Assembly (NCBI GenBank): GCA_018350325.1
Contig: JAEVLN010000001.1
Coordinates: 6,539,254-6,603,253 of the forward strand
DNA: 64,000 nucleotides
Direction: 5' to 3'
From: Globodera rostochiensis
Taxonomy: Eukaryota > Nematoda > Chromadorea > Rhabditida > Heteroderidae
Positions 14,137 through 26,100 of this stretch are shown here, one piece after another. Below the pieces are notes generated by a model that had not been told where the DNA came from, ran no database searches, and saw nothing but the letters and a program-made list of their open reading frames with translations. The position numbers and the translations under genes are program-made. The stretch's first letter is position 1; each line of letters opens with the position of its first letter.

Positions 14137-17100
14137 TCAGTTCAGATAGACGGGCTCCCGTTTCCGACTGCCGGCGCTGGTGCCGCTCATTGACGACGCA
14201 TTCCGTGCCAACGCACTGCCGGAAACCGCGAGCGTGTTGTTGTTGGTGCCGGAATTGGTCGTCGGCACTCGTTGGATGCTGACCGCCGCCGCCGCTTTGC
14301 TGCCATGCCGGGATGAAGCTCTAAAATTGCGCGACAATTTTTTTAAATTTTCTTTTAAATGTCGGCATATTATTTGCATATCTATTAGAATTATTCGAAT
14401 TTTCCAAGTAAAATTTAAAAATATTCAACTAATACTGTACCTAAGAGTTAGTATATTAATTTGAATATCTTCACAAAATTGAATTTTAGTAAAATTTGAA
14501 ATCTTTTGTTGTCAAGAAAATATAAAAACAATAAAGAAAAAGGGAATTTTCAAATTTTACAAATAAAATTCGATTTTTACTGAGTTTAAAAAATAATTTT
14601 TTAAATTTAACTTTTATTAATTTCGTATTATTTGATTATATTTTAAAATTTTACAAATAAATTCGATTTTTACTGAGTTTAAAAAATAATTTTTTAAATT
14701 TATTTATTAAGTTTTGTATTATTTGAGTATATTTTAAAATTTTACAAATAAAATTCGATGTTTACTGAGTTTTAATTTAATTTTTATAACTTTTCGTATT
14801 ATTTGATTATATTTTTTAAATTATATTTAAACTCAATTTAAAAAAAAGGAACAAATTTCTAAAAGTTTGCCTGTTCGACTTGCTGCGTGCCAGGCTTTGC
14901 CCGTCGTGCCGAATGGAACCGGGTCGTCGGCGCGTACTGCCACTTTGACTGCGCGTCATCAGCGGCGCGTCGCCGTCGGACGCCTCCGTCTCCTCCTCCT
15001 CCGCATCGGACACGACGGACATTTCGGGCGGCTCAAACTGACGCAACTCGGGGCTGGTCATGTACCTGAAGCGCAACAAAATTTTTGATTTGATCACACA
15101 TATACCCAGGGATAGTCGGAATTCCGAGTTCCAAAAATTTTGGGCTCGGAATCCGCACATTTTGGGCTCGGAATTCCGAGTCCCGACATTTTTGGGCTCG
15201 GAATTCCGAGTCCCGACATTTTTGGGCTCGGAATTCCGAGTCTCGAAAATTTTGGGCTCGGAATTCCGAGTCTCGAAAATTTTGGGCTCGGAATTCCGAG
15301 TCCCGACATTTTTGGGCTCGGAATTCCGAGTCCCGACATTTTTGGGCTCGGAATTCCGAGTCCCGACATTTTTGGGCTCGGAATTCCGAGTCCCGACATT
15401 TTTGGGCTCGGAATTCCGAGTCCCGACATTTTTGGGCTCGGAATTCCGAGTCCCGACATTTTTGGGCTCGGAATTCCGAGTCTCGACATTTTTGGGCTCG
15501 GAATTCCGAGTCCCGAAAATTTTTTAAGGTCGTCAGCTCCCATCCCAGTCACATACCAAATTTGTTTACTGATTTCCGGGACTGAAACTGTTCCGGATGT
15601 CCAACCCAAAATTCGTTTACGGATTTCCGGATTCCAATTCTAAACCGGATCGCTTACGAATTTCCGGAATAGAACTGTTCCGGAAACAAAAGTCGTTTAC
15701 GGTTTTCCGGATATCGGTTTTTTTATTTGCTGCCGAAAAACCGGGTTTAGAGAGTTTTTTGTAAAACTAACCAATGGAGCATTAGGTCGTACAAGTATTT
15801 GTACTCGTCCTTCATGTCGATCAACTGCGGACGATTAAGTCGTATCATTTTGACTGCATGGAATACGTCGACCTTAACGGACAATTCATTCAAATTTCAA
15901 ATCTCTGGCGAAGTGCCCTCCCAACATTTTACAGTAACAAAAACTATTATGCATAGAGACCGGAAACTTGGACCCAAAACCAAAACCCAAAAATTTTTTT
16001 GGGATTTTTTGGGTTGTGCTCCAAGTTGACCCAAAACCCAAAACCAAAAAACTTTTGGTCCAATTTTTTGTACAAAAAACCCAATTTTGGGGTTTTAGGT
16101 TTTGGGTCCGGTCTCTAATTATGCCCACACGGCACACCTCGTGGTCCATTTCCATCTGATCAATGCAAACGTTGGCAGCGATGAAAATGCCGCAACGGGA
16201 AACGCCGTTGCTGGAAAAATTTTGAATTGTTTTTTTAAATTTCAAAAAAAAACTTTTCCCACTGGGACATGACGATGGTTGGCCGTTGCTCGGGCCGATC
16301 GGGCGCCCGTTTTCGCCACGAGCGCGTCATTTTCAGCACCTCAATCAGTGCCGTCGTCGACAACGGCACTTTGTTTTCCATCTGATGGGCGAAAAAATTA
16401 GGGGAATTTTAAGGAAAAATTACTAAACGCTCGGACAGGACCGGGTCCCCCTGACTTAGCAGGGATTTTTGACTTGGGAATCAGGTTTTTGGGCTCATCG
16501 GACCCGGGTTTTCCAGACTAGAAAAATACACCCAAAAGATGGCATCACCGAACAACAACAACAACCCCCAAAATTCTGATGTCCAAATTAGAGAACGGAC
16601 CGATCGAGATTCTCGATCGTAATCTCGTAAAATCTAGACGAGATTTTTTCGAGATTCTCGATCGGTCCTCAAGTCCGTTCTCTAGTCAAAATGTTAAATG
16701 CTCAAAATTTGGTGGTCCAATTTTTTGAGTTTGTCGCTAATCCAGTGCTACCATTGCAAATACCCAAATTTTTGGCGAGGGGAGGCGGGCGGGGGGGGGG
16801 GGGGTCGGCAGAAGAAAAAAAATCATCCCCGGCGGCGCCAATAAGCGCCGGCCGGAAAACTCACCGGCCACATTTTGACTTGAATGATACAGCACAAACG
16901 GACTTCGGCCTCCAATTGCTGTTGACTGGCCCCGGTGGCCATAATTTCCGAGATCATAAAGGTCTAAATTTGGGATATTCCGTTCATATTTTTCCACGAA
17001 ATTCAAAGTCAACGCCGGAGGGGGGGGGGGGCTTTAATGGAAGAAACGGAAAAACGGTAACGAAACATCAAAAAGTTTTTAAAATAATCTTTTTCAAAGA

Positions 17101-20100
17101 GATTCCGTTCAAAATTAACCGAGCTTTTTCTATTGCACGGATATGCTTGCATACTGTACGAAAACAAACGGTTGGATCAAAAAGCAAATTTCAAATCCGT
17201 TACCGTACTTCCTCAGGAAAGTTGTCCCCCCGTTTACAGTATGCTTTTGTAAGTGTACAGAAACACACACAAACACAAGAACAGAGCATTGGTTATATAC
17301 TGTAGGTAAGAAGCATCAGAGTGATAAGCGTATTCAAACAGCGAGGCACAACACCAAGCCAATCGTATACTTTGTACATTGTTAGGGCTAACAATACTCT
17401 AATCAGTCTTAATAATCCACGTGAGCAACAAATTGATCTGAACAAATTCAGATCAATTACCGATTTTGGCGTTGGTCAAAGTGATTAGAGACTCATTAAT
17501 TGGCAACTAAACCAATACAAGATCAAATCTTTGATTGGATGATCAGAGACTAATTAAACAGCAATTGCTCACAATAAATTAATTCTTGATCAATTCATTA
17601 AACCATCGATTCGAGGGCTTAATCAATGTTTTTTTGGTTCTGATCACTATCCGATCAGTGCCAAACAATTGATCAGTCAGACACACTATGGCACCAACCA
17701 ACCAACCAACCAATCTGTTCATCTGTTCCGCAAGGTCGCGTCGGTTTGGCACATTCCGCTTCACGCTCAAAAGCTGTCGAATTTCTTCGGTGCCGCGCTG
17801 AACAAAATTTGAAAGCGACAATTCACAACACAAACTCACAGAACAAAAATTAAGCAATATTTGCTTATATCAAATCAAAATTATATTTAAAAAAAAATTA
17901 CGATTGGATTTTTGCATAAAATTTTGTCAATTTTAATGAAGCGACTTTTACATTTACATAAAATTTCTTGCCCAAAAAATGCCGAAAACTCTCCCAACTT
18001 TTTGGTTTCAGGTGAACCGACGAAACGAAGACAGACATTGTGACGAACAGAGAGACAAACCACCAAATTATTGGGACACAAAAACAAGAACATATTGGCA
18101 CAAAAATACCAAAAATACAGCAAAAAAAAAAACGTTTAAATTTCAACAAAATGCCAACAAAAGTCAAACCCCAGCAATATGTAGTTGTGCGTGCGGGTTA
18201 ATCAAAGCGGCGGGTCAATGGAAATGTGGCTGGGTGGGGACTACGGTACCGTACAGACAGCACTCACTACTGTACTACGGTGGGGGGTGGGGGAGGGAAT
18301 AAACCCCGGAGGGGTTGGTTGAATTGGTGCGCCAACTCACAAGCTTTTTGTTGGCGCCCTTCTCCGGGTTGGGCTGCGAATTCATCGTGACTGGTTCCGT
18401 GGGCTGTCAATGGGAGACGGGACGGATGTTTTGAATTGTTTCGGGGGTATCGAAACGAATTCATTTTTGCGCTCGGAGAGCAAAACAAATCATATCAAAA
18501 TGGTGGCAGAAACAGTGAGAGCACAAGCAACAAAATCAAAAAAAAAGAGAAGGGATCGTGGCGATAAAAATTACATTTTGAATTGGGAGGGGGGACGCCC
18601 ACCCCCCTCCCTCCCAGCCACAAATTCTTTGCGCGAAGCTTGTTAGTGTGGTGGTTGTGGTGCTTGCTGGTGGTGTATTGACGGGACGATAAAAATGTTT
18701 TTTTTTTTGAGAAAAACAAAAAAATTTCGGCAAAACGACAAACTCTGCTATAGGCAGCTAGGCAGCCTATCGAAGGGGTTTAGACCCCAGCCACAGGCAA
18801 ACAAAAACCAAAACTGTGTGAATAATGAACGAAAAGCGGCGGCTGATTAAAGGCAAAAATGTGTGTGTGGCTGGGGGAGAGGCCCTGGGGGCAAAAGGGG
18901 GACACAAAATTAGGGGGGGGGGGAGGAGGGGGACAGCGTGCCCTGAGGCAATGTTGTCCGAGTCCGAGTTCTTGAGGTCCAGCAGGAAACTTAAAATGGG
19001 GTTGTCCTACCGTATCCGTTGCCCAGGTTCTGCTAATGCCCCTACGGTTTCTGAAAGATGGAATTTTGAAAACGGAGTTTTGGACAACAGCGCCTGAGGG
19101 CGCCGCAAATTCGCGAGACTCTCGACGTGACGTCGGTCTCCCGTCTGATGCCGAAACCTTCTCGAAGCGCTCAAGCGTGCCAAGGTTCGGCTGAGAGAAG
19201 GTGCGCGCCATGCGCCGCTCCCGACGCTTCCGGCGTCGGCTGAGCCGACGCCGTCGCGCGGCTGTTGTTGTGACGGTGCTGCGCCGTAGGGTGGACACGT
19301 AGCCGGTGGTTGTAGTGCCGGTCTCGGCATGTGCCATCGTTGCCGCGTCATCATTGTCCCGCTGCTCACGCGTGCCAGAAGCAGCAGCAACACCACGCTC
19401 GTCGAACAGTGCAACAACAGCGTCGCCCCGACGCTCCAGGCGCTTGTCCCATTCGCCTCCAAGCCGCCGTCCGCGCGAAGTCGCGCTTTGTGCGCTGGTC
19501 AGAGCCGCCGCGAAACAGCATTTGAACCTGTATAAATGAGGCTTGTGACTTAATGCTCTTTATGATCAAACATCGATCGATTGATCTATCCTAAAAGTGC
19601 CTGATTTTAAAAGTTTTGATCACCATTTTGTCAGTGCAATTGTACTACTGATCAGATCGTCAACCGGCTCAAAGACAGTGTCTATTTACAACTACGACTG
19701 TAATCACGTACCCCTCCGCTCGATTTCTTCCTGATCGGCATGCCCCCCGGTGCTGTCGGCATAGTCGGCGTGCAAGGCGGATCCGGCAACGCGCTGGTGG
19801 ACAGAGGACGGACAACTGCGCGCAAACGTGACGTCTTGCGACGGACACCGAGCAGTTCATTTCTCCTCCTCATCAACCACCAACTGCTGCTGATCATCGA
19901 CGAGCAGGTCGCTTCCGGGCTGACCATGAACATGCCCAACCTCTTCACCCTCCAGCAATGGGGAGGGGGGCGACCGGCCGAGCTGCGTGTACAGTTTGAA
20001 CATAAGGAAGGTGAATGCGTCCGCGTCGTGTGCGTGGAGCAACAGCTCGATGACCGGCTTGCGCTTGAGGTACATGACGTATTCGACGATGATGATGACG

Positions 20101-23100
20101 ACGACGACGACGACGACGACTTCGGGGTGGGCGTTCGTCTGTGAATTTTTCCCCAGTAGCGTTGCTGCAGGCGAAAGTTGACGTCATCGATGGGCAAACC
20201 GCCTCCGGCAGCACTGCCCGAGCCGGTTGCCATCGACGAGTTCCTGCGCCGATAGCGTTCACACTCGGCCAGAAAGTTGGACAGTGTGGGCCGGCGCCGA
20301 ACGCGGGGGTGATGATGCCCGCCGGTGCTGCGTGCGCTTCCGGCATCCAGGCCATCCCTCTGATCACCTTTTTTGCGACTCCACAGCCATTTGCGTCGCT
20401 CGATCACCTCATCCATGGGCTTCAACAGCACATTAGAGGGGAAAGATTGGGTGGGGTGAAAGGTGGAGAAATAGTTCGCCGAAACAAGAGAGAGAGGCAG
20501 ACAGAGAGAGAAGAATTGTTTTTTGAACAAGGCAGAGAAGCAAAAAAAGGTGGTGAGTGAGAGTTGGTGGTGCAGACAGATTGACAAAACAGTGCCAGTG
20601 AGTGCAAAGTGATCAGAGCCTAATTGAGTGATTGATGGAAGACAGAGAAAGAAAATTTAAGGGTAGAGAAAGAAAAATGGGGGTTTATAGCCAAAATTAC
20701 TTTTATGCATGCAATTTGCACACTGACATACCCGCTTGGAGATCTTCACCATGTGCGATTGGAGGCCCGGATATTGTTGATAGTTAACGATCTTAAATTT
20801 AAACAAAAAAAATTTAAAATTTGTTTAAAAAACAAATTGGCCAGCCCACCCACCTCCACCGTGAACGGCCCGTAGTTGCGTTTGCCTTTGTTGTGCACAA
20901 ACTGTGGGTACTGCTTGATGTCGGTGGGCTGGTTGGTCAGACAGATGACGGTGTGCACGTTGTGGTCAAACACCAGTGTCCAGAAACTGTCCAAAGTTGG
21001 CACTTTTGGCCACTCCGTAACGATAAACTAAACTTTTACACATATATTTTTAATAAAATAATTTATTAATAATAATTAGCAAAATTTGTCCCCAAAACTC
21101 GCCTCGCTCTTGCGCGTGAAGCCGTCCACTTCAACCGCGTTGATGTATGTGTAGTCCTCAAATGGATGGCATCATTTAATTTTATTTATTTTTGGTGGCA
21201 CATTTTCTCAAAGCAAAATTTGCATTCATGCCATTCATTCATTGATAGATTTTGCAAAATTTTGTGCCAATGCCAATGCCAATGTTTGTGTCTGTCCACC
21301 TTGGACTCGCCGTGCAATGTCTGCAGATAGGGCCGTGCATGGTCAGGCGGCACCACCATCACGTCCCGGTTCTTGCCACGGTTCTCCAGCCGATGGCCAC
21401 CGGCGCAGTCGCCGATGCGCAGCGGGGCGGTCAGCATCAACAACAGCTGAACAATTTGGGGGAAAAACAACAAAATGCGGGTTGTGCTGCTGGCGCGTCT
21501 CGCCATGTCACAACACTCAAAATTGCACCTTATTCTCGTGACTGTCCTGCACTTCCATCAGCTCGCGGTCCTTGCGCGCCTTGTACATGCCGCTGCGGTT
21601 CTTCAACTGATGCATGCCGATGGGCTGCAGGCTGCACAGCACAGCCTCGCATAACACTGAAAGCTTTCAAGCTTTTTACGAGAAAATGGAGAGGAACTGT
21701 TTGGAATTTGAAAATATTGGTTAAGCTAACCAAAGAATTTCAACAAAATCTCGGAATATAAAAAGCTTAATTGGTCCCCCAAGTTTCAGCTTAATTTCCT
21801 CCATTACCCACCGTCGTAGATGAACATGTACTGGTCCACGGTGTCGACCAAATGCTGGCGCGAGTTGGCCAACGTTCGGCCGTACTCGTACACATCCAAC
21901 TGGCCCGTCCGTTGCAGCAACTCCAGGTTGGCGTCCAGCGCCAGGAAAGCGCCACTTCGACCGCCTCCGTTGCTAATAAATATATTTATATTTATATTAA
22001 ATTTGCTTAATTAAAAATATTATAAAAATTTGCAGCACATCAAACGACGCAAGCGCCTCCGCCCTCATTAAAAAAACAAAACAAAAAATTCAAAAACATT
22101 TTTCTTCCACAAAATGTTTTCGGCGAATAAAATGAATGAAAAAGACCTTGCCCAAGGCATAAATTTGCGCAAATTTTTGCTGCAAGGCATTTGCAAAAGT
22201 GACACATTGCCTCTGGAAACAAAATTTTCGCCATATTCAAACTATTTGATCAATTAAATTTGGATTTTTTTTTTTTGAAATTTTTTATTATAACTTTGTC
22301 CGCATTTAAAACAAAACTTCAAATCACAACAATATTCTGCCAATCTGATCCAATTTTCTCTCTTTTAAGAATAATAAATGATGGATGTTGATCGGAAGAA
22401 GAAAAGCGCGCTACAATCTGCGCAATGATTATGATCAATCAGAGGATATTAATTCTTTATCCCCCCAAGGGTTTGTGTTGTTGTCCCTCTAAAAATGTTC
22501 ACTGGCGTTGTCACTGGCGGCGCTGTCCATTAATGTGCGTGCTTAATGGGCCCAGAGGCATAAAAACATCTGCCCCCCCCGAAGGCACAGCATTTTGTCC
22601 TTCTTCCCCGTAAGCTGACGACGACGGCCAGCCAAACCATATGAAAGTTGTTTCTGATGGCAAAAGTTTGGGCCTCAAAAATAAAATCGGCAAATCGTGG
22701 GTGGGAAGGCGTCACAAATTGAATTTTTTTGGCAAAATTTGTGATGAAATTAAATTAGACGCGCAGTGACCGTTAAATTTTCATTGAACAAAAATTGGCC
22801 ACAAATTACCGGGCCCCAAAAAATGCCGGTAAAAAAGATGAAGCTTTGCAGACCCATAAGCGAGCATCAAAATTTAGACCATTTTCAAAGCAGCCGCCTA
22901 AAATATCCTGCGGCGCGTGGTGGGGTGGGATATGTTTGTTTTGTTTTCCAAAATCATTTGTCCCCATCAACAGGTCCCCCCCCCCTAACCCCCCGAAAAA
23001 CTTTCGCGCAACGCCCATTATCCATTATTCATCATCATCGCGCGTTGCGCGGGTAGGGGGGGGGGGAGGGCGGCGGTTACACTTTCCCATAACGCTTTCA

Positions 23101-26100
23101 TTGTCCCAATTTTTGTCTGTAAAAACGCCCACAGCAACCACCCAATAACCCCCCCGGCCCCCCCCCCCCCCGCCGTCAAGAAGACGACGGAGTCGGAGGG
23201 GAAGAAGCAATTCGCGCGGCTGGCTGAGAGCAGAAACCCCCAAGGACACAACACAAGACGACGAGTAGGAGGCGGCGTAATGCCTGCAGCAGCACATTGT
23301 CCGCGCACAACAAACAATTTCCCGAAATTGCAAGCGCCTTCCTTCTCAAGCAGCACAAAATGCTCGGCAACTGTGGACAACGACAACGACAACGACGACG
23401 ACGAACCGGTGCAGTCACCACCGCCAACGCTGCATCTGCTGAGGTGATCAGTGAGCCAATCTGGGTTCATTATCTGATCAGTGGGCAAGAGTGGGCCACC
23501 CGGAAGTGCTCAAATCTTGTTGAGATCTTGCGCAATTAGCGAAAGTTGATCTGAACTTGATCTCGGGGTCAAGTGAGCCAATCTGGGTTCGTTATCTGAT
23601 CAGTGGGCAAGAGTGGACCACCTGTGGAAGTGCTCAACTCTTGTCGAGATCTTGCGCAATTAGCGAAAGTTGATCTCGGGGTCAATTGGCAAAGTTTAAT
23701 TTTGTGCCGCCTAAAAAGTTTCGGGCGCGGGCATTAAAGAGTGCCAACTAGGGCGTGCCATGTAGGGGCCTCTCAGGGCGTAGAGGCGCGTTCATCCGGC
23801 GGTGATTCATAGTGTTCACGGTGTTTAAGCAGTCCTCTCAGCGTGCACAGGATTGCTGCTGTTCCTTCAATTCTGTCGCTGCCGGTGCAGCTGCTGTTGG
23901 TCACGGCACTGATTGCCGACGTTGGCTGCGCGGGAAAAGCAGCAGCAACAGCAGCAGTGCATTACAGCTCGGCAACTATTGTCGCAGCAGGCCGCCCATT
24001 GGTCGGCCAAGACGGCATGACGACCAGCGTGCCGCCTTTGATCTGGTCAGGCTTGAGCAACAATTGGCTCTGGCTGTCCGGGCACATCATTTGCCAGCCG
24101 ACTCGCGCCAATCACTCAGTGAGAGTGTTGCTGATCAGCAGGGAGATTTGATCAATTTTTTCGAGGACCTCCAAAATACGCGGACAAGATTTTTGAATTT
24201 GAATAATTGCTTCGGGCAATGTTTCGGATGACCCTCAATTATGGCGCTTACTTAAGAGGACGAGCCGAACCCAAACCGGCACAGAGTGACTGAAGAAGAC
24301 GATGACGGCACAGCAGATGCCGTGGAGGAGCAGCCGCCGGTGGACGGCTGTCGTCAACAATGTGACGAACAGTTGCGCATGGGCCTCGACATGGTCAAGG
24401 TGGGTAGGGGGTAGTGATGCACGAGACCCAAAATTTCCCGATACTCGAGACTCGATACCGAGACTTGACCCCGAGACTCGAGACCGAGACTTGACCCCGA
24501 GACTTGATACCGAGACCGAGACTCAAAAAACCCGAGAATTTTCTCGAGTCGAGACTCGAAACCGAGACTCTCGTGCATCACTACTAGGGGGCAAGAACGG
24601 AAAAGCCGGTCCCATTGCGCAGGGGTTGGCCGGTGTAAAATGTGTTGTTTGATTCCCTATTAGTTGAAATTTATGTCAAAAAATGCCGCCTAAATTCTTG
24701 TCAGGCCCATTCCGCCTTTGGCAGCATTGGCGTTCCGTCCGTGCTGGATGTGCTGGACCTGCAGCTGTTTTGCCGGGTGGACACCGACCACGACACGTGC
24801 CTTCTTGGGTTAAAATTTGTTTAATGGCCAAAATAATAGTCCAAATATTCAAATAATTAACAAAAAAAAAAAATTCTTCCTTTTTCGGTGCGGCTACCAA
24901 GTGCAGTTCAACATGCGCGACTTTGTGTGCAAGCGAAAGCGTAAAGAAGTAAACAAAAAATGAGAAGATGGTATTATAACTTTTGGACATTTCACACTTT
25001 CTTGTCGGCATTTATTTCCATGAACAGCTTATTTTTTAACTCTCTAATTGACCTTCTGATCAGTCTAATCTTTTCATCTCTCTGATCAGACTCGAGTAAA
25101 GCCTCTGCTCCATCTCTCTGATCAAATCTCGAATAAAGCCTCTGATCAGTCTAATCTTTCCATCTCTCTGATCAAATCTCGAATAAAACCTCTGATCAGT
25201 CTAATCTTTCCATCTCTCTGATCAAATCTCGAATAAAGCCTCTAACAGTCTTCAATATAGCCTCTGATCACTTACTTTCTCTGCCCTCTTTGCTTTCAAT
25301 TTAACCCTCTAATCAGCCCATTTTTTCCAACGAAAAGCTGATGAAACGCTCAAATTCCTGATCATGATCAGTCTGATCTATCTCTTTCCCAGTTGATCTC
25401 GCACTTGGGCTGCTACGCGCACGCAGCGCCGCAGTTGCGGCGCCAGTGCGGCGCCGCGCGATGCGGCCCCTACAGGGAGTTGGAGCTTAGCCTTATTGGC
25501 GTCAGCCAACGCTGCCGCACGCTGTTGTGCGACCTGGAGTGCACTCGCACTCGACTTGCACAGCAAAGTGCATGCCGTGCGGGTGGACGTCCTGCACTGC
25601 AGTATCTTCTTGCCTATTCTCAAATCCAGGTACGTGATCAGAATTTTGCATTCAGCCACACCAGCAGTCTGCTTCATTTGTTGCCCAGTGAGCGCTGTTC
25701 AGGTACTCGCATGGCTGCGCGACCTGCTCGGCGACTACGAGCGCGCGTCCGGGCGGCATCTTCTGGCGCGCAATGCCGCGCTCCTGTCTACGGCTGATTT
25801 GTGGACAAAATAGCAGCGCGCACAACTGCACGCTGCCGACAATATGAGACGCGACGTGACGCGCGGGCATGCGGTGGCTGTCATGCATTATGGAGCGCGC
25901 GCGCGCACGCGCGCGTGCGTTTGGCACAGCAACAACACTCGCTGGTCCACTCACCTGCAATGGACGACAATCGGCGCGTCCACGGGGCTCCTGACAAAAG
26001 ATCAATGATAAACACAAATCCCAGACATATTTATTGTGCCAGGAATGCCATGATTTTTGTCAAGAAAAATGTAAATTGATGCATTCCTGATTAGAGATCG

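Noticed and set aside
15060..15643. Repetitive frames on both strands over the 30-bp array
   Set aside because: The unit length is a multiple of 3 and stop-free; it lies in a phosphatase intron.
19682..20587. A single 301-codon minus-strand exon read straight through
   Set aside because: Part of it is Ser-run sequence from a trinucleotide repeat. A different frame (VMYLKRKPVIELLLHAHDAD) is more protein-like from 20138 down, so I modelled two exons.
23441..25262. CRISPR-like arrays
   Set aside because: Direct repeats here are adjacent tandem copies without unique spacers, in a eukaryotic intron.
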